A stretch of 64,000 nucleotides of DNA from Aliikangiella coralliicola (lineage in GTDB: Bacteria; Pseudomonadota; Gammaproteobacteria; Enterobacterales; Kangiellaceae), in the NCBI RefSeq assembly GCF_007004725.1, contig NZ_ML660167.1:372001-436000 (forward strand). The letters run 5' to 3'. Within the stretch, counting starts at the first letter, position 1, and each line of letters starts with the position of its first letter. A model generated the notes under the pieces. It was given only the letters and a program-made list of their open reading frames with translations. It did not search any database and had not been told where the DNA came from. Shown here piece by piece: positions 48,201-56,400 of the stretch. Position numbers and translations under genes: made by a program.

Positions 48201-50141
48201 AGTCGATAACTCTGTTGAAACAACTCGTTGACGACTTTTCCTGCGCTTTAATGCAGATTTAATTTTAATTGATTGAGACCTGGCTTCTTTTGACTCCGCT
48301 GCTAATTGATTTCGATTTAAGCCGATATTTTCTTCACTGTTTGTATTATCTGTTTTTACTGCAAACAAAGATTCAATTTTAGCCGAATGTGATCGTACAA
48401 AGTATTGAGCTAACTCAGCAATGGTCTGATATTCAAAAAACAAAGTCTTCGGCAACGAGCCAAATGTCTTTTCCAGCTGACTAGTCAAGTTCATCGCCAT
48501 AATCGAATCAATACCATATTTCTCCAATGGCGCCTGAGCGTCTATTTTATGGGACGGAAGTTTTAATAACTTCGAGAACTGTTTGCATAGATAGCCTTCT
48601 GTACTTTCCTGAAGGTTTTGTTGTGAATGCTTAGCTTTTGAAGGAGCATGTGAAACAACTTCGTTGTCTGATTGAGTCGTTACGTTTGCTGTTGCTATTT
48701 CATCTTTTGAAGAGGCTTGCTGAAGGCTCGTGTTTTCCAATAACGCTACACGCAATTTTTGTATATTACCTTCAGTCACCGAAAACTGGCTATAGGGTAA
48801 CTGTAAGCTGCGATAAAAAGCACCTAGTCCACTCGCGGTTTCTAGTTGTACTGCACCGGTATTCTGTTCAATTTGACTCAGCATTGACGGCTCAATCTCC
48901 ATGCCCCCTTCTCGCCATAATGACCAGTTGACCGACAAACTTTTTCCTTGTCTTTCTCCTTGTGTCACTAATTGATGGCGATAAGCTGAGAACTGGTCCA
49001 TAAAACCATTGGCTGCTGCATAATCCGATTGACCAACATTGCCTAGCCAGGAAGCTGCAGATGAAAACAACACAAAAAAGTCCAACGCTAAATCACGGCT
49101 CGCCTGGTCAAGATGATAAGTGCCCAATACCTTGGGGGCTAAAACCTGACGAAATTCTTCAGATGACTTCTTGATGATAAAGTTATCCGAGGTCATTCCC
49201 GCACAATGAATAATCCCTTTCAGTGATGCCTCTGGCGTATTTATTGAAGCGATGAGTGATTCAACCTGCCTTTCGTTCTCAATATCTAACTGGCGGTATT
49301 CTACCCGGCTTTCAGATTGTGTATTCAGCGTCGAGAAATTCTCCAGAATGGATTGCTTTTCAGCTGTTAACGGTGACCGCCCTGTCACAATGATTTTTCC
49401 GTGACGGGTTTGTTGTAGAATTTCCTGGGTCAGTAAAACACCCAGACCACCTAATCCGCCGGTAATCAGGTAAGTGCCCTGCTCTTTAAAAGCGGTTTCT
49501 TTAAAAGCTGTCGCTTTAATTTCTTGCCAATGTAAGAATTTTCGCTCGTTTTGCTGATAACGGATTAAGGTTTCCTGTGGGTAGTTGCGCGCATCGTTTA
49601 ACTGTTGAACAAGTTGGTCAGCCCCCTCTGGAGAATCAATCACATCGGTGAAAACAATCTGTGCAATCAGTTGAGGGTTCTCTAACATGGCGGTTTTGAG
49701 TAAACCGGATAACCCTGACAACATTGTCATTTGTTCATTATCAGCGGCGACAACTTGAAACAGTACCGGACCTTGTGGACGGCTTTTTAGCATGCTTTGA
49801 ATCTGTTCAAAACAATTCAGTGCCAGCTCGCTGTAGTCGGCTGCAATATCTTTATTGCGTTGAACAATTGAGACAACTTGACTGGCCGACAAGTCAGACT
49901 TTAACTGCGGCGCATTAAGTGTCGGCAAATGACATAACAACACACAATGTTCAACGGTGGGCAACGGGGAATTGGACACAACCGAAGCATCCTCTTCCCA
50001 GACCGGTGTTGCCAGCAATACACCCGATGCATTTTTCTGCTTGAGTTTAATCGCTTTGATTTTTTCCAATGCTTGTTGTTGAGTTAGTTTACCTTGAGAC
50101 AAATCACGATAAATAGTTTTTAATTGGTTAGTTTGCTCCAT
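33216..50141 (-). CDS. Giant trans-AT PKS protein with two ECH-triplet beta-branching modules
   Basis: 5641 residues. An N-terminal docking helix pair (1-37) is followed by: KR (about 40-480, ITGGLGGLG, DYAAANGF); ACP Ser546; KS Cys826 (DTMCSSS); DH0 (about 1300-1590, His and Asp both lost); three ECH-fold domains (about 1725-1935, 1965-2160, 2195-2445); ACPs Ser2514 and Ser2660; KS Cys2952; DH0 (about 3435-3710, His lost); three more ECH domains (about 3855-4070, 4095-4295, 4340-4585); ACPs Ser4664 and Ser4812; KS Cys5092; and a C-terminal docking segment (about 5610-5641). All four tandem ACPs carry Trp at Ser+6. Neither branching module has a KR. The KR-ACP at the start completes the split module begun by the KS ending the previous protein. 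AGGAG lies about 8 nt before the ATG. The N-terminal 1.75 kb is almost a copy of the start of the previous gene. Confidence 0.93.
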   Translation of the reverse strand: MEQTNQLKTIYRDLSQGKLTQQQALEKIKAIKLKQKNASGVLLATPVWEEDASVVSNSPLPTVEHCVLLCHLPTLNAPQLKSDLSASQVVSIVQRNKDIAADYSELALNCFEQIQSMLKSRPQGPVLFQVVAADNEQMTMLSGLSGLLKTAMLENPQLIAQIVFTDVIDSPEGADQLVQQLNDARNYPQETLIRYQQNERKFLHWQEIKATAFKETAFKEQGTYLITGGLGGLGVLLTQEILQQTRHGKIIVTGRSPLTAEKQSILENFSTLNTQSESRVEYRQLDIENERQVESLIASINTPEASLKGIIHCAGMTSDNFIIKKSSEEFRQVLAPKVLGTYHLDQASRDLALDFFVLFSSAASWLGNVGQSDYAAANGFMDQFSAYRHQLVTQGERQGKSLSVNWSLWREGGMEIEPSMLSQIEQNTGAVQLETASGLGAFYRSLQLPYSQFSVTEGNIQKLRVALLENTSLQQASSKDEIATANVTTQSDNEVVSHAPSKAKHSQQNLQESTEGYLCKQFSKLLKLPSHKIDAQAPLEKYGIDSIMAMNLTSQLEKTFGSLPKTLFFEYQTIAELAQYFVRSHSAKIESLFAVKTDNTNSEENIGLNRNQLAAESKEARSQSIKIKSALKRRKSRQRVVSTELSTNESGHQDRTKSESTKFEHIAIVGLSGRYPEAANLNDYWKNLSSGKDCIISIPKERWDWQKFYSEDRSVDGSHASKWGGFIEGVDEFDPRFFNISPREAETIDPQERLFLQHAWMAVEDAGFTRKTLQIPHENAQAGQVGVYVGVMYGEYNLSGSLASIANRVSYVLNLHGPSMTLDTMCSSSLTAIHLACQDLKHGRTDLGIAGGVNVTIHPNKYEMLSAEQFISSDGHCQSFGEGGDGYIPGEGVGAVILKRLSEAVRDGHHIYGVIKGSALNHGGKTNGYTVPNPQAQSSAITQALIEAEVEPRQVSYIEAHGTGTKLGDPIEIAALTRAFNQQDSNTVSDESFGYCLIGSAKSNVGHCESAAGVAGLTKVLLQMKHQQIVPSLHSSTLNPHIDFDNTPFVVNQKLTEWKTPVIDGVDVPRIAGVSSFGAGGSNAHIIIEEFRGARNQEKVSFANQSERSIIPLSARTAEQLTQKALDLLNYVVEQQQKNTGNNVGDSLELSAIAYTLQVGREAMDQRVGFIVNSVEQLVDKLNAFVKDNLDIEDVFHGQVKNNRETVSLLNADKEFQETIDKWVSRKKLSKLVDLWVKGFELDWNSFYPEVADSINSSGKMLPRLISLPAYPFAREKYWIDPVAVMSKLPLSAQTAGVAIHPLLHNNHSDLHQQSYSSVFSGQEFFFDRLSQSSESKKILPAEVNSQTLPVAIYLEMARAAAEHAMPVLRESVTLELQDFVLGQPAEVSGERAIKIDLFSADDSDGFGEQIEFEIYSERTELESSPTDKPLSQLDDEIIHCQGKAVFTTSPAPQKHDLEKIKQSLQLDEKLSLPLSSSVYVGTGEMLANLDLSAETEGELGDFILHPGIVNSVVYLATGLVNREDENYVPVALRTTRVIFGCTQQMVAWVRHANNNASAQESEGYKILDVDLCDAAGNVCLQLHGITFESEALSLTPPSLTDSSTPSLRTEGALTNAAIEKATLVPEKIALSSSFRRQKRISHLSFNRGTQKKPQDITLAPIDFYTNKESYYESKERPSIGLVDFQNQNLELMGLEATESELADLQREKVNTHRSTQKATVLASPVNLFNLGNGIYSIQVGEGKDENGSNNLLELTVIELLTEAFEIVKQAEDAKVLLLKGTEKHFLHGGRQHSNEALQHRLYQNIISFPYPVVAVLQGNASGAGFLAAALCDFMIVSEEASYQYCGTQAGLYPSKNEADLLAKRFGESITSELLDSIDGLNGRELRLLGLTCPVLPKDEINPYAQKLTSTLAEKSQPALKLLKQHLARHLSVLADNLEIVEPSNDIESVKQKNNNTTEPNSRTEMIQLRTEADSILVISLKHDDISLDIRALIDELEEIFGQLKQSAIYKAVVIESEYPEFLPAVESNEFNAVVTAFSQLILASDIPVVAALNSNVQGVAWLMSLFCNTCIYHAQGCYTIDSIKERAEWLNHAAAIVTCRLGNQLGTEILFAGGEYSGVDLQQKLPSVKIAQPNQVAVEALQVARNWSLQPRPVLIERKKRDSLRIQQVLADLHDTLQIKEEKGKEPIALPDSPMPLSLNSKVISAQVYPQGILQVTMEDRQAKNMFSDELAEGMIEVFSHIEATPSYKVVVLTGYDNYFAMGGTKETLVAIQEGKVKFTDSKIYQLALKCSLPVVAAMQGHGVGAGWALGMFADFTIFSEESQYMSPYMNYGFTPGAGSTLIFPEKIGYDLARETLLTALETSGTLLLDRGVSFSVLPRKNVLSAAMSLAERIARHSRAELVALKSLLTVSLQSQLDEIYQLELSMHEKTFVGQSETLAQIQDKFSAGSNTNAENEKVADLQHSPIDEQTYAVAINEVELMTSLKKLLAEELRLQTDEIEEDEQFVDLGLDSITGVTWIRKVNEKYGTAIEATKVYSYPTLKQLSRYVKQEVEAIAETSNAVDVEVINNKLAENVDKVTVSTKNVSAKNVKAVKSEAEKLLQSEKTLQSEKLPKPEINKSNLLTSINETLKKLLAQELRLQVEEIDEDAQFVELGLDSITGVTWVRKINDKYKTSIEATKVYSYPTLKQLSDYVQAQASEAGILIDDSPRETPPVLNEVSQSQPVQRTSQTNDSNKSSNIATELNTTNSLRPIAAAVKNLVSRRRKKLTKSQNKQRLSVKSQHIAIIGMAGQFPKAKDLDSFWDNIAQSKNCIDKIPANRWDINAYYQPGDAMPGKTNSQWMGALEEFDLFDPLFFNISPKEAKSMDPQQRVFLQTCWRGIENAGYSAQSLSGTKCGVFVGCAAGDYHLLSRQQQISAQGFTGEATSILAARVSYFLNLQGPCLSIDTACSSSLVAIANACDSLSAGGSDLALAGGVYVMSGPEMLIKTSQTGMLSPDGRCFTFDQRANGFVPGEGVGVVMLKRLKDAEKDQDIIQGVIKGWGVNQDGKTNGITAPNPEAQRQLLQDVYEKHQIDPASIQLIEAHGTGTKLGDPIEIDGLKESFKKFTRKTDYCAIGSVKSNIGHCLTAAGVSGVIKIALALKHKQLPPTTNFEQLNEHIGSQSKGLKGTPFFVNTRLKAWDVDEKEQRQAAISSFGFSGTNAHMVIGEYIPEVDSKPDVSAITENGKLVIPLSARTSKQLYQKAEQLLAFLLTRSHSIELVDLAYTLQVGRDAMEERLGFMVDSVSQLTEKLEAFVNDSNSDNDSVINIDDAYRGQVERNKEGMRIISQDDEMKETVIEKWLSSQKLSKLLELWVNGLELDWNKLYQSEGSVKTKPNRIPLPTYPFDNKRYWIEPVVDSVSQTGDSQPDNQQSATNKVNAGSEVVNSSLSDVLHSLLHTNTSDLTQQSYTSCFDGNEFFLKTLPDKQKFLPSMLSLEMARAAIDLAVPNYQESEQSEQKRHLVYNLELYNVVWAQPIVVDENNSVSIALFATQPEQVDFEIYSQSNADEIVHCQGHANFVQQGDIPAVNISAIQANMKTAAWKGNQNKVNQLVVQQFQQNENQRLIEVLIPQLPEAVKENKTDFTIHPSLIDVILLSASDLVGSEAQTCLPFALKSIRFVSACSEKVFVWSRFSKVKSAQDSQLKLDIDICDTAGQVCMQVRGLSYQQVVSKEQPKVVQATESSKTSAAPKQISLPTPLVKINKAAPTKVKLAGLQNLDCEKVPASQVEQTSPAKINKPNSIALSNIDGASSIDGANSDVLCFSESSNIDVPGETNVSEKNISSEPQVRLSNTVFSDIGKADDSGSEELNNASVSLFDYGNGIYSIQIINDVDNNQLTENLVQQLLQAIGTAKLSSTIKVLLINGSETCFLHGQRDDYNYAVAEGLYQEVISFPVPVVAVMQGDAVGAGFMLGALCDFMICSESGNYNFVDVASGFYPSVNDENLFSERFGQIATNDFLHGQTKLTGKALRAKGWTCAVIVSSEIETYAQKFATSLTTKSQNALRLLKQHLSRHLISLVNELKVLDIDQTNDAGLSSENSQKKNSKIKINSNLIELEEHAKNVLVINLKATKKKLPKKKQKSDLLISDLSHVFNQVSRSKRYKSLVLSSEHDNFLPPLTEKSNLEVLEALEQLIVDSPLPVVAALKGDSNGSGWMVSQICDACVYSQEGRYSVKALWQSPGLLRRVASLFEYRLGRFLGKEIILTATDYSGKDLQQRCASLNLVDHHLVLPTAVELAQQWNEQPLSKLLAWKKQGSALLKNKLIDIPEWSVEKELESSTKNGSVNKIDSDAKNQKEKKVTLNSKVISASIYPDGVLLVRMEDREARNMFSDAFIEGMFEVFEHIENTPEYKVVVLTGYDSYFSSGGTKEGLLAIQDGQYKFTDRKVFQLAMTCRLPVIAAMQGHGIGAGWAMGMYADLTLMSEESHFVSPYMNYGFTPGAGSTAIFPNKIGYDLARDTMLTAQEYSGRELKKKGLSVSILPRKNVVAEAMVLAQQIAQRPSSQLISLKQQWNQPLHDLLEDTFQLELAMHEKTFVGQSETFEQIQTSFAKGTSSVVVDSKQVESPASDIHLEPQDDKADNSATESLSSINATLKKLLAQELQMSEEDIGKSTPFTNLGVDSIIGVSWVRKINEQYNISIEGTKIYSYPTLSELSEYVKEEVDQLRGNSQENRVVESSETVPAEEVIPERNSLERNSLERKNASDQVTTSGISSTQINQVDLSSVTEMSQKADTLPDIVATLKKLLAQELQMSEQDIGKDTPFINLGVDSIIGVSWVRKINEEYQISIEGTKIYSYPTLTELGEYVHEVAEREGNLVKSEASNQANNIDIIATNSSDGIHCSESVSGNTQTSVKNSVMLPAKQLASWRNSSAVRINNSRVSSESAVSQTQPIAVIGMAGQFPQANNLEEFWKNIASGKNCISEVPAERWDIDSYYQPGDIVPGKTNCKWMGALEGYDLFDPLFFNISPLEAENMDPQQRLFLQTSWQTIEDAGYNAEALSGSKCGVFVGCGTGDYHQFAQGMGGSVSILAARISYFLNLQGPCLSIDTACSSSLVAIANACDSLVSKGSDIALAGGVCVLAGPSMHIGTSQSGMLSTEGRCFTFDQKANGFVPGEGVGVVMLKRLSDAERDEDIIQGVIQGWGVNQDGKTNGITAPNPKSQTRLQQEVYDKFAIDPEHIQLVEAHGTGTQLGDPIEVEGLRDSFKKYTQNTDYCALGSVKSNIGHCLFAAGISGFIKVILSLKHQQLPPTINFEQLNGHIGKGDNSKGDRGLKGLHLKDSPFYINDRLQPWELNHSPKRQAAISSFGFSGTNAHLVIAEYQSPVAQPAHQAASVGNTGELNTNVMILLSAKSREQLKQKSVDLLAFIQQKQHVSNPTQRKIILEEIAYTLQVGRQSMEERLGFIVSSIEQLADRLQAFIVGEKTLGEKSGGEQNINDCYQGTVNRNEEGINIISQDDDMKDVVDKWIAHKKYSKLLDLWVKGLELDWNKFYADLRRGESKPKRISLPTYPFAKERYWLDDHIVNSQSGYNRDSERPDNEIQGTERQNSHQATNQTNSNSRSSHEAKINKNFESIEDIINRIANDSIETKQGVTLLKKIV
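35580..38580 (-). other. ECH-ECH-ECH-ACP-ACP beta-branching cassette 3
   Basis: ECH-a (about 38575-37930), ECH-b (37865-37250), ECH-c (37115-36380), then ACPs with DSIIGVSW near 36150 and 35706. ECH-c keeps GHGIGAGW and NYGFTPGAG like freestanding ECH2. ECH-a keeps GDAVGAGF. ECH-b (GDSNGSGW) is more diverged. This ACP pair (LGVDSIIGVSW) differs from the LGLDSITGVTW pairs of cassettes 1 and 2. Confidence 0.8.
42040..44970 (-). other. ECH-ECH-ECH-ACP-ACP beta-branching cassette 2
   Basis: ECH-a (about 44970-44330, GNASGAGF), ECH-b (44250-43660, degenerate NVQGVAWLM with no clear oxyanion-hole glycines), ECH-c (43555-42800, GHGVGAGW and NYGFTPGAG, PksI-like), then ACPs with DSITGVTW near 42602 and 42164. 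Confidence 0.8.
48383..50141 (-). repeat. Near-identical long repeat, copy in the 5641-residue PKS gene
   Basis: The KR-ACP-encoding start of this gene matches 59157-60924 closely at the DNA level, including many silent sites, apart from a few short indels. The similarity resumes in the following KS, for example an identical run of about 60 bases around its active-site Cys codon (near 47665 and 58442). This suggests recent duplication or gene conversion. Confidence 0.85.
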
Positions 50142-50182
50142 GGTTATTCTCCTAACAATCCGTTAGTAACGTATTTAACATG

Positions 50183-50211
50183 ATTAAATTTGAAAACCTC
50201 ATACCCTACAA
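50183..50211 (-). promoter_or_regulatory. Candidate promoter upstream of the giant PKS gene
   Basis: On the minus strand TTGTAG (50211-50206), a 17-bp spacer and TTTAAT (50188-50183) lie about 42 bp before the ATG. The -10 matches 5 of 6 and the -35 is weak. It sits in the 322-bp gap 50142-50463, which otherwise holds the REP-like element and no gene. Confidence 0.3.
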
Positions 50212-50338
50212 AATACTTCATCACACTACTCTCTTTCTTAATTTTTTATTAAGCACTTGCCCCATAAAAGTTATGGCTTCGTTCCTAAAAAGTTCGAAGA
50301 ATTCAACCTGATAAAGGGAAGGCGTTTTTAGCTATTAG

Positions 50339-50415
50339 GTAGGTTGGGGGAAGAATGAAACCCGACATCGGCGCTAACTCCTACCAATGATGTTGGGTTT
50401 AGTAACCTAACCTAC
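50339..50415. repeat. REP/MITE-like inverted-repeat element, copy 2
   Basis: A 77-bp element beginning GTAGGTTGG and ending CTAACCTAC, with internal AAACCCGACATC and GATGTTGGGTTT arms. It is a diverged copy of the element at 7310-7382 and lies between two PKS genes. It could form a hairpin in the transcript. Confidence 0.7.
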
Positions 50416-50463
50416 AATATTTATTTTTGATATTTGCTCTTGTCTAACTTTAAAACAGAATTT

Positions 50464-53400
50464 CTAAGCCAGATTTTTTAACAATTTGACTGCTTGATTA
50501 GTTTCAATCGAATCATCATCAACCTTGTTAATGATGTTTTCGATAGACTCAAGATTTTTAACAACCCTTAACTTATCAGGCTTAGTTGCTGTCTCAATAT
50601 TCTGCTCCTTAGCAGAGACATCGATCCAGCACCGCTCTTTGGCAAAGGGGTAAGTCGGCAAACTAACTCGTCGTACTCTCTGAGCCGAAGGAACATTGGC
50701 AGGATCATCATTCGACAACTGGTGCTGTTCATCATTTGCAAAGTTTGCCCGATAGCCTTGTTGAGTCAGCTCGGCAGTATTGATGTGCAATAACGGATGT
50801 AGAACATTATTCAAATGTTCCGTGCTATTACTGGAATTCTCGGCAGTAGCGTGAGTTGCAACAACATCTTTTTCAAGCCAATAACGTTCCCTGGCAAAAG
50901 GATAAGTTGGTAAATTAATTCGTTGGGGTTTCAATTTTCCATAGAGTTTATTCCAATCCAGATCTAAACCTTTTACCCATAAATCTAACAGTTTCGATAG
51001 CTTACGACTGCTCATCCAGTTTTGAATAATCGCATTTTTCATATCATCATCTTGACTGATAATACGCATACTTTCTTTATTGCCTCTAACTTGACCACGG
51101 AAAGCATCCTCGATGTTTTCGACACCCTCATCTTTTCCACTACTAACAAAAACTTCTAGCTTTTCGATTAAATGCTCAATCGAATTAACCATGAAACCGA
51201 CTCTTTCTTCCATTGGCTCCCTGCCAACTTGCAAAGTGTAAGCGACTTCACTTAATTGAATAGATGCTTTTTGCTTGGAAATGAACTGTAGTAAGTTGCC
51301 GGCAATTTGGAATAACTGTTCTTCATTTCTTGCCGATAATGGAATCATGAGTTTGCCATTTTCGTTGATGCTATCAACCGCTTTCTTAACAACCTGGTTA
51401 TTTACAATCCCTGATGAGGAATATTCGGCGATAACCATGTGAGCGTTAGTCCCACTAAAGCCAAATGAGCTAATAGCCGCTTGTCGTCTTTCATCTTTAC
51501 TAACTTCCCACGGCTGTAATTTATCGTTGATGTAAAATGGACTATTATCCAAACCTATATGTTCATTCACCTTTTCAAAATTAATGGTTGGCGGAAGTTG
51601 TTTGTGTTTCATTGCTAAAATAAGTTTAATCAACCCGGCAACCGCGGCTGCCGTCAGGCAATGACCAATATTGCTTTTCACCGAGCCGAGTGCACAATAG
51701 TCTTTCTTATCGGTGTATTTTTTAAAGGATTCTTTTAATCCAGCAACTTCAATCGGGTCACCAAGTTTTGTTCCCGTGCCATGGGCTTCGATTAACTGAA
51801 TGTTAGCCGGATCGATTTTAAATTTGTCGTAAACTTCCTGTTGCAAACGTGTTTGAGAGTCAGCGTTGGGTGCTGTAATACCATTGGTCTTACCGTCTTG
51901 ATTAACGCCCCAGCCCTTGATGACACCTTGAATAATATCTTGATCTCTTTCGGCATCAGCGAGCCTTTTTAACATCACTACACCAACACCTTCACCGGGA
52001 ACAAAACCATTGGCACGCTGATCGAAAGCGAAACAACGACCATCGGTTGACAGCATTCCAGCTTGTGAAGATTTAATGTGCATATCAGGGCCCGCCATTA
52101 CATACACACCGCCGGCAAGTGCTAAATCGCTACCGGCAGAATTCAAGCTATCACACGCATTTGCTATAGCGACTAACGAAGAAGAGCAAGCCGTGTCAAT
52201 TGATAAACAAGGCCCTTGCAAATTTAAAAAATAAGAAATACGAGCTCCCAGGATCGAAGCAGCTCCACCGGTAAAGCCTTGGGCGCTGATCTGTTGCTCA
52301 CGAGATAACAAGTTATAATCGCCCGCCGCACAGCCAACAAAGACACCACACCGACTACCAGAAAGCGCTTGAGCGTTATAACCCGCGTCTTCAATAGTAT
52401 GCCAGCACGCCTGCAAAAACACGCGCTGTTGCGGCTCCATGGTTTCTGCTTCTGTGGGCGAAATAGTGAAAAATAAGGGATCAAATAAATCGTATCCGTC
52501 CATTGCACCAACCCATTGACTATTCGTTTTTCCTGGTGTCGGTGCCCCCTCTTGATAGTAAGTATCTAAATCCCAGCGCTGCGAAGGTATTGATGTGATG
52601 CAGTTTTTGGCCGAAGCAATATTATCCCAAAACTCATCCAGATCATTAGCCTGAGGAAATTGTCCGGCCATACCGATAACCGCAATTGGCTGCGTGTGAT
52701 CCTGCGTTCGAGATTCTGCACGTAACTTTGAGTTGTTTTTTCGCCAGGATATTAATTGCGTATAAGTTGACTCAACATCGAACTGTTGGACGTTTGGTAT
52801 TTCCGTGCGCGTTGGCGGTAAGCCCTTGACCTGCGCGTCACTATTGCGACCAACTTGTGCAACAGTTTCCGGCGCAATTTCTGCCGACAAGTCATCAGTA
52901 ATTTGCTGCGTTTTCACTGACTCTGTTTGTACAAATGTACTGAACTCTTTGAGCGTGGGATAACTATAAACTCGAGTCGCTTCAATCGACAGCTGGTATT
53001 TATCATTGATTTTACGTACCCAGGTTACTCCGGTAATGGAATCTAAGCCCAGGTCAACAAATTGCGCGTCTTCATCAATTTCAGTTGTTGACATATGTAG
53101 CTCATCCGCCAATAACTTTTTAAGTGTCGTTGTAACCTGCGATGAATTTATGTTGACTGAATTTATTTCAATTGTTTTTTCATCGGCTGCTTCAGCAACT
53201 TGACTGTCCTGAGCAACGTTAGAGATAGCGGCTTCCGTATGAACACTTTTAGCAACTGTAACGGTAGGCGCCGCAGTACGACTTTGAGTTTGAATTTCTG
53301 ACTGACTAGATGAATCAGCCTGCGCATCAATTTCTGTTTTAACAAACTTTGCAAACTCGGTCAGCGTCGGAAAACTATAGACTTTTGTCGCCTCGATTGT

Positions 53401-56400
53401 TGTCTGATATTTGTCATTAATTTTACGCACCCAGGTGACGCCGGTAATAGAGTCTAACCCCAGATCAACGAATTGAGCGTCTTCTTCGGCCTCGGCAACG
53501 TCCATATGTAATTCATCGGCCAATAACTTTTTAATGGCAGCAGTGATCATGGAGACTGTTAACGAGGAATTTTTATTAACAGTATTAGCGGTTGACGTCA
53601 GATTGACGGCTTTCTCTTCAACAGCTCTTGCTGTAGCAGTTGCTGAAAGTTGAGGAACATCGTCTCGAGAAGCTATCTGGTCGAAAAAATTTTTCTGAAT
53701 TTGTTTAAGCGTGTTTGATTCACCGACAAAGGTTTCATCATGCATGGCCAACTCAAGTGCGCAGGTATCTTGCAATGGTTGATGCAAATGGTAAGTCCAC
53801 TGATGTTTTAGTGCCATCAATTGGCTTTGCGAATAGCGAGCAATCTGTCTGGCCAAATCAATCGCTGTTGAAAGCACTTTTTGTCTTGGCAGAACAGATA
53901 ATTGCAAGCCTTTGGTTTGTAGCGCTTTACCTTCATACTCTCTGGCAGTGAGTAAACTCTCTCTGGCCAGGTCATAACCCATTCTAAGGGGTGATATAAA
54001 AGTTGCCGCTGCACCAGGTGTAAATCCATAGTTCATATACGGACTCACATAATGGCTTTCTTCGCTTAACAGAACAAAATCTGCAAATAGGCCTAAGGCA
54101 AATCCCGCACCAATTCCGTGCCCCTGCATCGCCGCGATTACCGGCAACCGACATTTCATTGCCAACTGAAAGGTTTGTGTGTCGGTAAACTTCGATTTGC
54201 CCTGTTGAATATCAAGCAAACTTTCCTTAGTTCCTCCAGAAGAAAAATAACTATCATAGCCGGTCAAAACAATGACTTTATAATCTGGTGACTGATCGAT
54301 ATGTGCAAATACCTCATTCATCCCTTCGACCAAAGCATCAGAAAACATATTCTTTGCCTTTCGATCTTCCATTTTCACCACCAGAATTCCTTCTGGATGG
54401 GTCGTCGCAGAAACTACGGAAGATTGAAGTTCGACGAGTGTCGGTTTATCGACTGGCGATGTCTTTTTGAGTCCAGTATTCAATTCATGACTAAGCGGAA
54501 TTTGCTTAATTTTTTCTTGAATAATCTGGTTGGAGCGTTTTTTCTTCGCGGTAAGAAACGATAGTGAATTCTGTGACCAGCGTCCTGCTAATTCTAAAGC
54601 CTGTTCAATAACCTGTTTTTTATCAACGATTATCTGATGAGTATGCCTCTGCTTTAACTCAACGCCAGAGTAATTGCTCTGAGCTAACAAAAGATTTCTG
54701 GCCGAATAATCTCCGAAGCGGTGAGACAAAAGAACCTCGGCCTTCGTTAAAAAGTCAACGCTATGTTCGTTACTTGCAAATGAATACTTCCCTTTATCGT
54801 GATAAATTATCCCATCACAAAGTTGAGCAACAGCCATTGCTAACGCACTCGCATTTGCCTCAAACGCTACAATCACCGGAGTCGCTATACTTAACAGCAG
54901 CGTCTGAAAATCATTCAATAATTGACCCTGCTTGTCTTTTTCGGCTTGAGGTAAAAACTCAGCATGCTCGCTCGCGAGTATGACCGCTTTGTAGTGAACA
55001 TTTTGATTAACTTGAGAAAATATTTTGCTCAAATATCCAATCAAAGAAGCGGTGCTAAATTTCTTCTTGGATTGTAGGATCCTGACGATCAGAATATTGT
55101 CGTTATGGGTGCTCAGCCGAATATATTTCACCGGGGACGCAATTGCTGATTTTTGCTTGGCTGTTGTTTTATCAGATTCGGATTGAAGCTTTTCTAACTC
55201 CTGGCTAACCGGCGTTAGTTCTGCGACCAATTCAATTAAATTCCTCGCTAAATGTAACTTTAATAGCTTCAACGCCTGTTGCGGCTTTTCCGCAAGTTCT
55301 TGTGCAAGCTTGTCGGCTTTAAGATCAACATCCACTTTGGGAGTGATCAAACAAGACCAGCCATTCGCGCGCAATTGCGTACCCTGGATTGATTCTTTGC
55401 CATCCAGCAGTTCTTCAGCAGCCATCATGTCAAATCGTTCGACCAGTAACTTTTGTTCAGCGGCGCTCGGAAAAGAATGGGTGTCAAAGTCAGCATATTG
55501 ATAACTGGCTTCCTCACTACATATCATAAAATCGCACAATGCACCTACGAGAAAACCAACTTTCGTTGCGCTACCTTTCATCACTGCAATAACTGGATAA
55601 GGAAACTCCACTAATTTTTGATAAAGTTTTTGTTCGATCGCACTATTGTGAGATTGTTGCTCTCCACTCAAAAAATAATCATCGGTACCTTTCAGTAACA
55701 GAATCTTGATTTGGCTTTCCTGCTGTGCAATTTCTAGCGCAGATTTCAATTCGCTAATTGCTCTTTCCGATAACACGACGTTGCCATCAGCGACCTGGTT
55801 AATTTTGATGGTATAAATTCCATTTCCGTTGTTGTATAAGTTGACCATAGCTTGCGAACTGTTCATTTCGCCTTGTGTACTGCCTGCTTTATTGTCTGAG
55901 AAAACAGCGTTCGATAAAGTAATCGATTCACTCATTGCAAGTCGATTAACAGTTGGCGATTTTTCAATAAAGTTTGAACTATCAGTCACTAATTTACTTG
56001 CCGACGTCAATGTAATACCTTGCGGTTTCTCCGTTTGGATTTGAACTATTTCACTATGAATTTCTGTTAATTCAATTTTTTTGGAAAGGCTGTTATCAAT
56101 TACATTTTTGCTAGCACCAATACCAATATCGACAAGACTGTTTGCTTCCGCCGTTTTTTTATTAGATTCCGACTCATCATCTACAACAGGTAGATTTTGT
56201 CGCGGCTGAACTGCTTGTCTACTTATCGCATATTCAGCGCCTTTAACCTGAATACAAACATTGCCATGCTCGTCGCACCAGTCAATATCCAGCTTTGCAT
56301 TCGCGCTACCTTGTTCATTTGAAAAACGTATCCAGGCGAACATCTTTTTAGCACCTGGAAAAATGATCCGAATGGAAGATAAGCTTAATGGCAGTAAAGT

